Below are positions 38,330-47,836 of a DNA stretch of 64,000 nt, piece by piece. The notes under the pieces were generated by a model that was given only the letters and a program-made list of their open reading frames with translations, had not been told where the DNA came from and did no database searches. The translations under genes and the position numbers were made by a program. Source of the stretch: Nocardia sp. NBC_01730 (GTDB lineage Bacteria > Actinomycetota > Actinomycetes > Mycobacteriales > Mycobacteriaceae); NCBI RefSeq assembly GCF_035920445.1, contig NZ_CP109162.1, positions 744,001 to 808,000 of the forward strand, given 5' to 3'. Position 1 is the first letter of the stretch. Every line of letters starts with the position of its first letter.

Positions 38330-40396
38330 TCAGCCTTGTGAGACCGCTGGCCCAAACGCCCCCGGCTGGTGGCCGACCGAGTCGACCCGCTGCATTTCGA
38401 CGGTGGCGCGGCTGGTGGCGGGACAAGGGTCGGCTTTGTCGCGAACCCATGTGCCTGTCAAGAATTCGGTGGGGTCGGGTCCGGCATCGGACTGGGACAA
38501 CTCCCAATGAAATGTCGCGTTGGTGTGCGGCTCATTCGATCCCACGTAGCAGGGATAAGGGCTGTTGTAGTTGGTCCGCCATGCCGCCCCTTCGCGCACG
38601 AACAACGGAGAAAAGATGGCGCGCGGATCTGCGGGAGGATCTGCCTGTGTCGTTGCGGCGCAGCGGTCGCCGCCGCGCAGGCAGATGGTGTCGTATCGTT
38701 GCCGGATCTTGTCCGGCGGTGGGGGATTGAGAACATCCGGTGTCGCGGTGTAGGTGACGGTCACGTCGTAGGTGCCGCTGATCAGCGGGATGGGCGGGGT
38801 GTCGACGCGGGCGGGGATGGTTTCGGGAGGGGCGACGGCGACATTCGGATCGATCTCGCCGAGGCGGGAAAGCGTCATCCCTTCCTCTTGGATGTATGCG
38901 CAGGGCCCGCCTGCGAAGCCGAGCCAGGTTCCGGTCCACGACGGGGTACCGGATCGGAACTGGATTCTCTGCCATTTCGGGATGTTCTGGGGCGCGTTGG
39001 TGATCGGACTTTCGCAATCTTTATCGGGGCGGGGGGATAGCTCTCTTGTGATCATCCACGTGCCGTCGCGATAGTCTGCGGCGAACTGGGTCGGGGCGTT
39101 CTCCGGCGCGGTCGGGTCCTGGCTGGTTATCGCGGCTACGCAGCGTTCGCTGTGTGGTGGGCAGTGCGATCGAACCGACCACACCCGGGGATGCTGAGGC
39201 CGGTCGACCGGCTTCCCGTTCATAGTTCGGGGCATATAGATGACCTCGTACTTGCCGTCGAAGGCGAGTTCGGGCGCCGAGCGGTGGGTCAGCCGCCAAA
39301 CTCCCGCCACCATCACCGTGGCGATCAGCACGGCAACCACGGCCACCGTTACAGGGATGACGGGCCGTTTACGTCGCGGCGGTGCGGGGCCGTCTCGTCG
39401 GATACTCACCGATTTGGATCGAATGGGCCGCAGGCCACCGAGGTGCACGGAAGGTCTGGCGTCGACCGTAGAAGCTTGTTCTGTGGACGGGATCGGCGGC
39501 GGTGTATCTGGCCGATCGCTGTGACCTTCGAAGCCGGGCTTTGGGATTGATGCGGGGGTGGTTCCGCTGGTACTTCCAGGGGCGGTGGTGAGGGCGCGGT
39601 CGGCGGCGGCGGCCAGCTCTCCGGCGGTTGGGTAGCGGTCGTCCGGGCTTTTCGCCATGCCCCGGGCGACGACGTCGTCGAACCCGCTCGGCAGGTCGAG
39701 TCGCCGCAGGCTCAGTGCCGGGGGGTCGGCCGTCAGGTGTGCCGCTATCTGCTGCTCCGCGCTGTTGCCCGGGTAGGGCGGGATTCCGGTCAGGCATTCG
39801 CACAACACGCAGGTGAGGGCATACACATCGGATCGGGCGTCGGCGACGCCGGTAGTGAATCGCTCCGGAGCCATGTAGGCCAAGGTTCCGATCATCGTGT
39901 TGGTGCTGGTCAGCGTGGTATCGCTGGCCGAGCGGGCGATGCCGAAGTCGATCAGATACACGAAGCCGCTGTCGGTGACCAGCAGGTTGGATGGTTTGAC
40001 GTCACGGTGCACCAAACTTTGGGCGTGTGCCGCATCCAGCGCCGCCGCGGCTTGGGTGATCACCGCAACCGCCGTCTGTGGCTTCATAGCACCATCGCGG
40101 TGGAGCAGGGTTTTCGCGTCGGCGCCGTCGATCAGGCGCATGTCCAGGTAGAGGTGCCCATCGATTTCGCCGTAACCGTGGATCGGGACCACATGTGGTT
40201 CGCGCAGCTGGGCGGTGTCGTGAGCCTCGCGTCGGAATCGTTCCCGGAAGCTGGGATCGGTGGCGCAGCTTTCGGGCAGCAATTTGACCGCCACGATGCG
40301 GTCGGTGACGGCGTCGTAGGCCCGCCATACCTGGCCCATGCCACCCTCACCGATCAGCTCCTGCAACCGGTAGCGGCCGAACGCTATACCATTCAC
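38330..40396 (-). CDS. Transmembrane Ser/Thr protein kinase (Pkn-type)
   Basis: 688 residues from a GTG preceded by AGGAGGTGGTCG. Kinase domain about 8-265: GEGGMGQVW glycine loop, VAVKLL, HRDVKPSN (D132), DFGIA, and GTLAYMAPERF. A Pro-rich juxtamembrane linker follows, a single TM helix at about 345-368, then an extracellular part of about 320 residues made of two similar halves, each starting G(K/T)Y(E/D)V and carrying Cys pairs. This resembles mycobacterial PknF/PknH-type receptor kinases in layout. The ligand is unknown. Confidence 0.85.
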   Translation of the reverse strand: MNGIAFGRYRLQELIGEGGMGQVWRAYDAVTDRIVAVKLLPESCATDPSFRERFRREAHDTAQLREPHVVPIHGYGEIDGHLYLDMRLIDGADAKTLLHRDGAMKPQTAVAVITQAAAALDAAHAQSLVHRDVKPSNLLVTDSGFVYLIDFGIARSASDTTLTSTNTMIGTLAYMAPERFTTGVADARSDVYALTCVLCECLTGIPPYPGNSAEQQIAAHLTADPPALSLRRLDLPSGFDDVVARGMAKSPDDRYPTAGELAAAADRALTTAPGSTSGTTPASIPKPGFEGHSDRPDTPPPIPSTEQASTVDARPSVHLGGLRPIRSKSVSIRRDGPAPPRRKRPVIPVTVAVVAVLIATVMVAGVWRLTHRSAPELAFDGKYEVIYMPRTMNGKPVDRPQHPRVWSVRSHCPPHSERCVAAITSQDPTAPENAPTQFAADYRDGTWMITRELSPRPDKDCESPITNAPQNIPKWQRIQFRSGTPSWTGTWLGFAGGPCAYIQEEGMTLSRLGEIDPNVAVAPPETIPARVDTPPIPLISGTYDVTVTYTATPDVLNPPPPDKIRQRYDTICLRGGDRCAATTQADPPADPRAIFSPLFVREGAAWRTNYNSPYPCYVGSNEPHTNATFHWELSQSDAGPDPTEFLTGTWVRDKADPCPATSRATVEMQRVDSVGHQPGAFGPAVSQG

Positions 40397-40718
40397 CGAC
40401 CACCTCCTGCACGGATGGATCGCGTTTGCTATGAAGCATTCGCATCGTGAAAGGTCGCATACCGATCATATCGGCCCCGACATTCCTAGCTAGTGGCTGA
40501 CAGCGTGCCAGCAGCGCCGCCGCAGTCGCCGCACCTGTCGACGCCATCATGATCGGGCGACATCATCCCCCCGGATCACGCGAACAACAGGGGCAAGAAG
40601 ACATACCGGAGCGGGCGACCGTGGCCCGTATCCGGGCCACGAACAAGGTATCGTCGCGTTCCTCAATAGTCTGACATCCTTCGCGCCTACGGCGGGATCG
40701 GGCGGTACGGTCCCTAGC
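40397..40718. other. Divergent intergenic region, kinase / cyclase-family gene
   Basis: No gene recognised. It carries the kinase's ribosome binding site at 40399-40410 and presumably both promoters; no operator-like repeat stands out. Confidence 0.4.
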
Positions 40719-41390
40719 ATGAGCAGGGTGATGGTGGAGCTGTCGCATCCGATCTCGAATAGCATGCTCACCTGTCCGGGCCTGCCTGGACCGCGAGTCA
40801 CGACGGATATTTCGCGTGAGCAGTCGCCGCTGATCGATATGGCGTACGACATCGCGCGCGTGGATATGGTCGGCAATACCGGGACCTATATCGCCGCGCC
40901 CTTCCATTTCCACGCCGATGGCGCCGATATCGCGGAGCTGCCGCTGGAGCGGCTGCTCAACGTGCCGATTGTGATGATCCGCGCGGTGCGGATGCGCGCG
41001 GTGGGACCGGATGTGCTCGGTGACCCGGCGCGGCTGTGGGGCAAGGCGGTACTCGTGCACACCGGATGGTCGACCAGGTGGGGTTCGTCCGCGTACTGGG
41101 ACCCCGGGCACCCGTTCCTGGTCGGCGAGGTCGCGGATGCGCTGGTCGCCGCCAATGTGGCGCTGGTTGGAGTCGACTCGCTCGACATCGACGATACGTC
41201 CCTGCCGACACGGCCATGCCACCACACTCTGCTCGGTGCGGGAATCCCGATCATCGAGCATATGACGAACCTGGACGCGGTCCCCGACACGGGTGCCAGG
41301 CTGGTCGCACTGCCGGCGCCAGTGCGTGGGATGGGCTCGTTTCCGCTGCGTGCTGTTGCCTGGACCGATCACGGCGGCGTCGGTGTCTGA
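40719..41390 (+). CDS. Cyclase-family (kynurenine formamidase-like) protein with altered metal site
   Basis: 223 residues of the cyclase/KynB fold (ELSHPISNSM start, VLVHTGWSTRWG middle, LVGVDSLDID, CHHTLLGAGIPIIEHM end). The metal-binding motif HxGTHxDxPxH reads N53-T-G-T-Y57-I-A59-A-P-F-H63, so three of the four ligands are replaced. Either it uses another site or it is not a metal hydrolase. The start could also be ATG 40731. No Shine-Dalgarno sequence is evident. Confidence 0.7.
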   Translation: MSRVMVELSHPISNSMLTCPGLPGPRVTTDISREQSPLIDMAYDIARVDMVGNTGTYIAAPFHFHADGADIAELPLERLLNVPIVMIRAVRMRAVGPDVLGDPARLWGKAVLVHTGWSTRWGSSAYWDPGHPFLVGEVADALVAANVALVGVDSLDIDDTSLPTRPCHHTLLGAGIPIIEHMTNLDAVPDTGARLVALPAPVRGMGSFPLRAVAWTDHGGVGV

Positions 41391-41603
41391 TGGTGCCCGA
41401 TCCGAGCCCGGGCACAGCCAACTATCTCCAGCGGACACCTGCTGGTCGCCTGAAACTTCTGTGGGACAACACCGTCCAGTCCAGGCGATCCCGGCTCGAA
41501 GTACGAAACGAACCGAGCCGACGTGCGGATTGGCTGCCGTACGGCTATTTTCAGACGACCCCAGGATGAGGCATTAACGTTTTACATCACACGACGGAGG
41601 GCC

Positions 41604-43364
41604 ATGTTGCGAATCCTTTTGGTCGCCAATGCGTTCAACAGTCTCACCCAGCGCGTCCACACCGAACTACGTGCCCGCGATCACCACATCGGTGTCGAGC
41701 TGGCCCTCGGCGACGACCTGCTACGTGCGCGGGTGGCGGCCTTCCGACCAGAACTGATCCTCGCGCCCATGCTCACCACGGCAATCCCGAAGGACATCTG
41801 GTCCGAGCACACCGTGCTGATCGTGCATCCGGGACCGAAGGGCGACCGCGGACCCTCATCTCTCGACTGGGCCGTTCACGAGGGCGAACACGAGTGGGGT
41901 GTCACAGTGCTCCAGGCGGTCGAGGAGATGGACGCGGGACCCATCTGGGCCTCGGTGCCGTTCACCGTCGCACCCTGCGGGAAAAGCGAGCTGTACCGCA
42001 ACGAGGTTGCCGACGCCGCTGTGCAGGCCGTGCTGCTCGCGGTTGACCGATTCGCCGGCGGCCGGTTCGAGCCCGAGCCGCTGGACTACCGCCGACCGGA
42101 GGTCCAGGGACGACTGCGGTCCTATCACGATCAGCGGATCCGCCGGATCGACTGGTCAGCCGACGAGACAGCTGTCGTGCTACGGAAGTTGCGCGCCGCC
42201 GATTCTCAACCGGGCGTCCTGGACGAATTGTACGGGCGGGAGTACTACCTGCACGGCGGCCACGGCGAGGATCGCCTGCGTGGCGTCCCGGGCGCCGTGA
42301 TCGCCATCCGGGACGGCGCGATCTGCCGGGCCACCGTCGATGGCGCGGTGTGGGTGCCGCAGCTACGTCCCCGTCGGGTAGTGGGCGGCCCACCGACGTT
42401 CAAGCAGCCCGCGACCGATGCGCTCGGGCTCGACCTGCCGGCAACGATCCCGGAGGTACCCGTCACACCCGCCTCGGCTGCCTTCCGAGACACCTGGTCT
42501 GAGCTGCGCTACCGAGAGGAGGGCACCGTCGGCTACCTCGAGTTCTCCTTTCCCGGCGGCGCGATGAGTACCCGCCAATGCCGTAACCTGCTGGCGGCGT
42601 TCCAGCAGGCGGGTGCACGGCCGATCGACGTGCTCGTGCTCGGTCCGGCCCGAGACTTCTTCTCCAACGGCATCCACCTGAACGTGATCGAGGCGGCCGA
42701 CGACCCGGCCGAGGAGTCCTTGCTCAACATCAACGCCATGAACGACCTGGTGGAGGCAATACTCACCACCACGGACAAGATCGTGATCTCGGCCTTGGCG
42801 GGGAATGCGGCCGCAGGTGGCGTGATGCTGGCGCTGGCCGCGGATGAGGTCTGGTGTCGCGAGTCGGTCGTGCTGAACCCGCACTACCGGCTGATGGGCC
42901 TGCACGGATCGGAGTATTGGACCTACACACTGCCCCGGCGCGTCGGCGCGACCGAGGCCGAGCGTCTGACGAGAGAGGCCCTTCCAGTCGGCGCTCGAGA
43001 CGCCGCGGCGCTCGGCCTGGTGGATCGCGTCCTACCCGGCAGCGCCGAGACCTTCTGGATCTCGACACGGCGGGCGGCGGCAGGGCTGGCCGGCACTCCG
43101 GAGCTGGTGAACCGCCTCGTGACGAAGAAGCAACGCCGAGCCGCCGACGAGGAAACCAAACCATTGTCCGCCTACCGCAGCGAGGAGCTGGCCCATATGC
43201 GCCGCAACTTCCTCACCGCAGGCGAGCCGTACCATGAGCGGAGGCGAGACTTCGTGCACAAGGTGCGTCCGACCCGGACACCGTCGCACCTGCTCAGCTC
43301 GCCCACGGCCGCCCCTCGAAGCGATGCGGCGGGTCGGCCGATCGGGCAGACTCGCTCCCGGTAG
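41604..43364 (+). CDS. hypX: HypX (HoxX)-type hydrogenase maturation protein
   Basis: 586 residues. The N-terminal formyltransferase-like half has IVHPGPKGDRGPSSLDWAV and GVTVLQAVEEMDAGPIWA. The C-terminal half is enoyl-CoA hydratase/isomerase-like (YLEFSFPGGAMS, FFSNGIHLN, ALAGNAAAGGVMLALAADEV). In oxygen-tolerant [NiFe] hydrogenase producers, HypX makes the CO ligand of the active site from formyl-THF (established knowledge). ATG 41604 lies just after GGAGG. No hydrogenase or other hyp genes are in this window, which is odd. Confidence 0.85.
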   Translation: MLRILLVANAFNSLTQRVHTELRARDHHIGVELALGDDLLRARVAAFRPELILAPMLTTAIPKDIWSEHTVLIVHPGPKGDRGPSSLDWAVHEGEHEWGVTVLQAVEEMDAGPIWASVPFTVAPCGKSELYRNEVADAAVQAVLLAVDRFAGGRFEPEPLDYRRPEVQGRLRSYHDQRIRRIDWSADETAVVLRKLRAADSQPGVLDELYGREYYLHGGHGEDRLRGVPGAVIAIRDGAICRATVDGAVWVPQLRPRRVVGGPPTFKQPATDALGLDLPATIPEVPVTPASAAFRDTWSELRYREEGTVGYLEFSFPGGAMSTRQCRNLLAAFQQAGARPIDVLVLGPARDFFSNGIHLNVIEAADDPAEESLLNINAMNDLVEAILTTTDKIVISALAGNAAAGGVMLALAADEVWCRESVVLNPHYRLMGLHGSEYWTYTLPRRVGATEAERLTREALPVGARDAAALGLVDRVLPGSAETFWISTRRAAAGLAGTPELVNRLVTKKQRRAADEETKPLSAYRSEELAHMRRNFLTAGEPYHERRRDFVHKVRPTRTPSHLLSSPTAAPRSDAAGRPIGQTRSR

Positions 43365-43464
43365 CGGCTGGCGGCAGGCTTTTCGATGTCCGGGCGTCGA
43401 TGCGGGTCTCGGCTCCGCTGGAGAGCCAGGTCCCGTCCGGCGCCGATGAGGCGACACCGCTCGT

Positions 43465-46400
43465 TCATTCGTGATACCTCCGTTCGCCGATCTCATCGAT
43501 CTCGTTCAGGACATGTCGTAGGAAGGGCCTGGGGGGCCGGCCGGGCCCCTCCGGGGCATCGAGCAGGGCTTCCACGACCGGCGCGATGACGGGTCCGCTG
43601 TCCACGACCACTCGGACGAGACCGAGTTCGGCACACCGGGAAAGTGCCGGAGCCAGGCAGACAATCGCCTGATCGGTTCGTCCGACGGCGCAAAGGCAAC
43701 CGCCATACAGCAATTGAGCCTGCAATAGTGCGCGGGGGCGAGGTTGTGTATGGATTTCGGCAACGATCCGTTCGGCGTCGGCGACTGCGTGCTCGGCCGC
43801 GTCTGGTGACTGTTGGGAGAGCAGGAGGCGAATGGCGGAGTCGTGGCTGAGCTCGGCGGTGACCGCGAGTGTGTGGTTTGGCTGCCGGTGGTACGCGGGT
43901 AGCTGCTCGAGTGTGTGTCGGTCCGCATCGGTGATCGGCAGACCCAGCCGTACCCGCTCGTTCAAAATGCGGGCGGTCAGCCGTGGCAGGGCGAGCTTCT
44001 CTGCGACCGTTTGTCCCTCGTCCAACCGTTGTTGTGCGGCATCGAGGTCGCCGCGCACTGCCGCCAACCTGGCACCGGTTCCGTAGGCGGCGACCAGGAA
44101 TTCCATGGCGCCTGCCTCCACACCGGGACCGCGTGCCAGCAGCTCGGCGGCTTCGGTGGACTGCCCTTTCTGATAGAGCAATTCGCCGAGTAGGCCGCTG
44201 GCCAGCCGGGTCGCGTGGGACCGGCTGCCGGTATTCCGGGCGAGGGTGAGCGCGGAGCGGAAGATCGCCTCGGCTTCGGCGATGTCGAGCTGTTCGGCGG
44301 CGGCTTCGCCGGCGATGCAGGCGCCGTATACCACGCCGGCCGGGCCGTTGGCGCGGGTCCGGTAGGGCGCGGCCCATGCGTGCCAGCGGCGGGCGCCGGC
44401 GAAGTCGAAACGATAAAATGCGGCCGCGGCCGCGGTGGTGGCCGCGACGTTGGCGAAGAACGGCCGAACCGGCTGCTGCAGCCGTGCAGCCGCGGCATCC
44501 GGGAAATCCTTGAACCGATCAGTCACGAGGTGTTCCGCGGCTCGCGCCACATCGGCCTGGATGCGCAGGTCCACGGTGACGGGATCGTCCGGTGTGGCGG
44601 TTGCCAGTGCCGCGTCCACGCGATCCAGCGCGGTTCGGATGGCGGTGGGGCGCTGGAGCGAGATGTTGGCCCAGGCGACCGACAGTTGCAGCTGTGGATC
44701 GGCAACCGTTATCACGGCGGGCAGTTTCGCCACCAGCCCTAGGAACGTGGCCATGCGGGAATCTTCGATCAGCGTGTCGGCGTGTTCCTGCACCAGTTGT
44801 TTCGCCTGCTGGTCGGCGCCGGCCGCGAGTGCGTGATCCACGGCTTCGGTGAGCATTTCATGCCCCGCGAACCAAGTCGACGCGGTCAGGTGGAGCTGTT
44901 CGAGCAGGCCAGGATGTTGGCGGATCAGTTTGCGGCGCAAGAAGTCCGCGAAGAGCCCGTGATAACGGAACCACCGCAGTTCGTCATCGACGCTGCGCAG
45001 GAACAGGTCTCGGCGACGCACGTCCTCGAGCCGTTCCTGCCCTGACTGCACTCCGGTCAGCGTCTGAGCGAGATCTCCGCAGATGGTGTCGGTGATCGCG
45101 GTCCGGGTGACGAAGTCGAGCATCGTGGGTTCGAGCGCGCCGACGACGTTCTCCATCAGGTATTCGCCGATGGCATAGTGCTGCCCCGAGATCTGGTCCA
45201 GGTAGACCCCGGGGTTCTCCTTGCCACGCAGCGACAGTGAGGCGAGCTGGAGCGCCGCCACCCAGCCCTCCGTCGACTCCCGCAGTCGGTCGATGTCGGC
45301 GTCGGAAAGGTGCAGTCTCTTGACACCGACCAGGAAATCCGCCGCTTCCCCGGAATCGAAGCGCAGTGCGCTCTCGTCGATTTCCACCAGCTCGTCCTGA
45401 ACGCTCATACGCCCCAGCGGCAGACCGGTGCGAGTGCGGCTGGTGACGATCAATCGCAGGTGATGGCACCCGTTGTCGAGCAGGAACTCCATTGCGCCGA
45501 GGGTCACCGGACTGGTCACTTGGTGCCAGTCGTCGATCACGACGGCGACGGGCTCCCCGCTGTCGTGGATCTCGTTGATCAGGGCGGTCATCACTTGCCG
45601 CGCCGCGGGGGTGGAACGCTCCTCGAGAATCTGCGTCAGTTCGATCGCCAGCGCGGGACGAACCTGCCGAATCGCCTCCACCAAGTGACTCAGGAACCAC
45701 ACGACATTGTTGTCGTCCTCCGCGATCGCCAACCAGGCGACGCGGACGCCGTCCGCGTCGAGGGCGTGCGCCCACTGCGCGGCCAGCGTGCTCTTGCCGA
45801 AACCGGCCGGGCCATGAATGAGAACCAGCCGCCTGGATTGTCCCTCCTGCAGGGTCTCCAGCAATCGCGGGCGATCAACCAGTCGGCGCAGCGTCGTCGG
45901 CGGGCGATATCGGGTCTTCGGCGCCGGTTGCGGGTGCAACGCGGTCGCAGCGGTTGCCGTTGTCGGTGGGGCCGGCCGGCCGCCGACGGCGGACACGGTT
46001 TCCACGGATCTGTCGTGCGCCGGGGCGGCCATCGTGTCCACCGGCAGCCCGCAGGAGAACTGCACGGTGCGCAACCGCTCGCCGAAATCCTGGGCAGTGG
46101 CCGGCCGGTCGACGGGGTCGGTGGCCATCGCGGCTTCGAGGACGGTGGACACCATCGCTGGGACACCGGCGGAGCGCAGGTCGGGGACGGGTTCTGCCGT
46201 TATGCGCACGAACTGCGCCACCATCGACTCACCCGCCTGGCGCTCGAACGCGGCGTGGCCTGTGAGAATCGCGAACAGCGTTCCGCCGAGCCCGTAGATA
46301 TCCGAGGAAACCGTTGGAGGTTCTCCGCGTACCACTTCCGGAGCCGTGTAGGCCGGGGTCCCCGCGATGACGCCGGTCGCTGTCTCGAACGCGCCGCCGA

Positions 46401-46917
46401 CGCGCGCGATACCGAAGTCCGCCAGCTGCGGTTCACCGTAGTCGGTGATCAGGACATTGGCGGGATTGACGTCGCGATGGATGACGCCGCAGGCGTGCGC
46501 GGTCGACAGCGCACCGGCCAGCTTCACTCCCACGGACAGCACCTCTTGCCAGGGCAATGGTCCGTCGGCGCGAATCCGTGCGTCGAGTGAACCTCGGGCG
46601 TGGAGGGGCATCACGATGAACGGCCGTCCGGTCGCGGTGATATCGGTGGTCAGCACCTGCACGATGTTCGGGTGGGTCGAGAACTTCGCCAGCGCACGTT
46701 GTTCGCGCAGGAAACGGATCCGGTCCTGATCATCGACCGTGGAGTCGAGAACCTTGACCGCCACGGCACGATCGAGTGAGGACTCGGTGCACTGGTACAC
46801 GATGCCGAATGCGCCGCGGCCGATCTCCTGGGCGTCCGCGAAACCGGCCGCAGCGAGTTCCGCCGCGATGCCGAACGTCAGGTCGCGTTGCGTCTCCTGG
46901 GCACTACCGTCGGACAC
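43465..46917 (-). CDS. pknK: PknK-like Ser/Thr kinase with STAND/MalT-type ATPase
   Basis: 1150 residues from GTG 46917, close to the 1110 of M. tuberculosis PknK. Kinase domain about 28-290 (GRGAFGIVY, VAVKVL, HRD149, DFGIA, GTPAYTAPEVV), a Thr/Ala/Pro-rich linker, then a P-loop NTPase (GPAGFGKST, 369-377; VVIDDW; SRTRTGLPLG) and a helical TPR-like repeat region to the end. There is no LuxR HTH at the C-terminus. The catalytic-loop Lys of HRDxKxxN is Asn151. PknK proteins link signalling to transcription or translation (family knowledge). Monocistronic. Confidence 0.85.
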   Translation of the reverse strand: MSDGSAQETQRDLTFGIAAELAAAGFADAQEIGRGAFGIVYQCTESSLDRAVAVKVLDSTVDDQDRIRFLREQRALAKFSTHPNIVQVLTTDITATGRPFIVMPLHARGSLDARIRADGPLPWQEVLSVGVKLAGALSTAHACGVIHRDVNPANVLITDYGEPQLADFGIARVGGAFETATGVIAGTPAYTAPEVVRGEPPTVSSDIYGLGGTLFAILTGHAAFERQAGESMVAQFVRITAEPVPDLRSAGVPAMVSTVLEAAMATDPVDRPATAQDFGERLRTVQFSCGLPVDTMAAPAHDRSVETVSAVGGRPAPPTTATAATALHPQPAPKTRYRPPTTLRRLVDRPRLLETLQEGQSRRLVLIHGPAGFGKSTLAAQWAHALDADGVRVAWLAIAEDDNNVVWFLSHLVEAIRQVRPALAIELTQILEERSTPAARQVMTALINEIHDSGEPVAVVIDDWHQVTSPVTLGAMEFLLDNGCHHLRLIVTSRTRTGLPLGRMSVQDELVEIDESALRFDSGEAADFLVGVKRLHLSDADIDRLRESTEGWVAALQLASLSLRGKENPGVYLDQISGQHYAIGEYLMENVVGALEPTMLDFVTRTAITDTICGDLAQTLTGVQSGQERLEDVRRRDLFLRSVDDELRWFRYHGLFADFLRRKLIRQHPGLLEQLHLTASTWFAGHEMLTEAVDHALAAGADQQAKQLVQEHADTLIEDSRMATFLGLVAKLPAVITVADPQLQLSVAWANISLQRPTAIRTALDRVDAALATATPDDPVTVDLRIQADVARAAEHLVTDRFKDFPDAAAARLQQPVRPFFANVAATTAAAAAFYRFDFAGARRWHAWAAPYRTRANGPAGVVYGACIAGEAAAEQLDIAEAEAIFRSALTLARNTGSRSHATRLASGLLGELLYQKGQSTEAAELLARGPGVEAGAMEFLVAAYGTGARLAAVRGDLDAAQQRLDEGQTVAEKLALPRLTARILNERVRLGLPITDADRHTLEQLPAYHRQPNHTLAVTAELSHDSAIRLLLSQQSPDAAEHAVADAERIVAEIHTQPRPRALLQAQLLYGGCLCAVGRTDQAIVCLAPALSRCAELGLVRVVVDSGPVIAPVVEALLDAPEGPGRPPRPFLRHVLNEIDEIGERRYHE

Positions 46918-47159
46918 CGACCGCTCGCCCCATCACTGGCGCGGAATTCTCGGAAAATTCGCGTGTCTGCTCCGACCTGCCACCCCGACCGCACCATGAG
47001 CGACTCATGTACCCACCTCTCGAGGCGAAAACCAGCTGGCTCCGACAAGTCGATCATAAGCCGCGGCGACGGGAGCGGAACTCATGATCTGCTCCGCATG
47101 GTGTAGCCGAGCCGTCGTTGAGAAGTCGGCCTTACGTGCCCTGGGGATCGGCCCGAATG

Positions 47160-47174
47160 TTGAGCAATGCTCAA
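47160..47174. promoter_or_regulatory. TetR operator box 1
   Basis: TTGAGCAATGCTCAA is a perfect 15-bp palindrome, 44 bp upstream of the TetR start. Its centre is 22 bp from box 2. Confidence 0.7.
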
Positions 47175-47181
47175 TTAACTG

Positions 47182-47196
47182 TCAAGCATTGCTCAA
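47182..47196. promoter_or_regulatory. TetR operator box 2
   Basis: TCAAGCATTGCTCAA matches box 1 in inverted reading with one half-site slightly changed (TTGAGCAATGCTTGA on the other strand). The two boxes are two helical turns apart, fitting cooperative binding of two dimers. Confidence 0.65.
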
Positions 47197-47217
47197 CAAG
47201 GGTGTTACTGTCGGGCG

Positions 47218-47805
47218 ATGACGAAGTCTCAGTCCGCCCGCGCGCGCCTGAGCAAGGAAGATCGGCGGCGCCAGCTCATCGGAATCGGGCTACGCCTGCT
47301 TGTTACACGCCCGATTCACGAGATGGCCATCGACGAGGTCGCGGCCGAGGCGGGGATCTCGCGGGGGCTGCTGTTTCACTACTTTCCGACCAAGCGGGAC
47401 TACTACATAGCGGTTGTGCGTGCCGCGGGCAATCGGTTGCTGAAACATGCGCAGGCGCCGGAGGCGGGTGACTCGCGAGAGCGGGTGTGGGGGATCGCGG
47501 AGGGCTTTGTCGGTTTCGTTCGTCGCCGTCGGGAGAGCTATGTTGCGCTCGAACGTGCGGCCGCTGGAGGCGATGATCGAGTGCTCCAGGTCTTCGCCGA
47601 CGTCCGCGACACGCTCGTCGACCGGGTGCTGGACGCCGCGGGGGAGCGTGATGCCACTGCGTTGGTCCGGCTCGCGGTACGGGGCTGGCTGGCGATGGCC
47701 GAGGAGATGGCACTCGAGGCTGCCGATGACGTGACGATGGATCGCCTCGTGGAGCTGGTCGTCGACAACCTCGACTACGCCATCCGTCGGTCCGCCGATC
47801 GCTGA
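47218..47805 (+). CDS. TetR-family transcriptional regulator
   Basis: 195 residues. N-terminal HTH (MAIDEVAAEAGISRGLLFHYFPTKRDYY) and a helical ligand domain. No Shine-Dalgarno sequence precedes ATG 47218, so the mRNA may be leaderless. Two palindromic boxes lie just upstream, arguing for autoregulation. The genes behind it are fragments of an acyl-CoA dehydrogenase and an SDR, so it probably once controlled a fatty-acid or steroid-like catabolic operon (inference). Confidence 0.85.
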   Translation: MTKSQSARARLSKEDRRRQLIGIGLRLLVTRPIHEMAIDEVAAEAGISRGLLFHYFPTKRDYYIAVVRAAGNRLLKHAQAPEAGDSRERVWGIAEGFVGFVRRRRESYVALERAAAGGDDRVLQVFADVRDTLVDRVLDAAGERDATALVRLAVRGWLAMAEEMALEAADDVTMDRLVELVVDNLDYAIRRSADR

Positions 47806-47836
47806 CCAGCGTCGGGTATGGACGGGGCGGTAGCTG

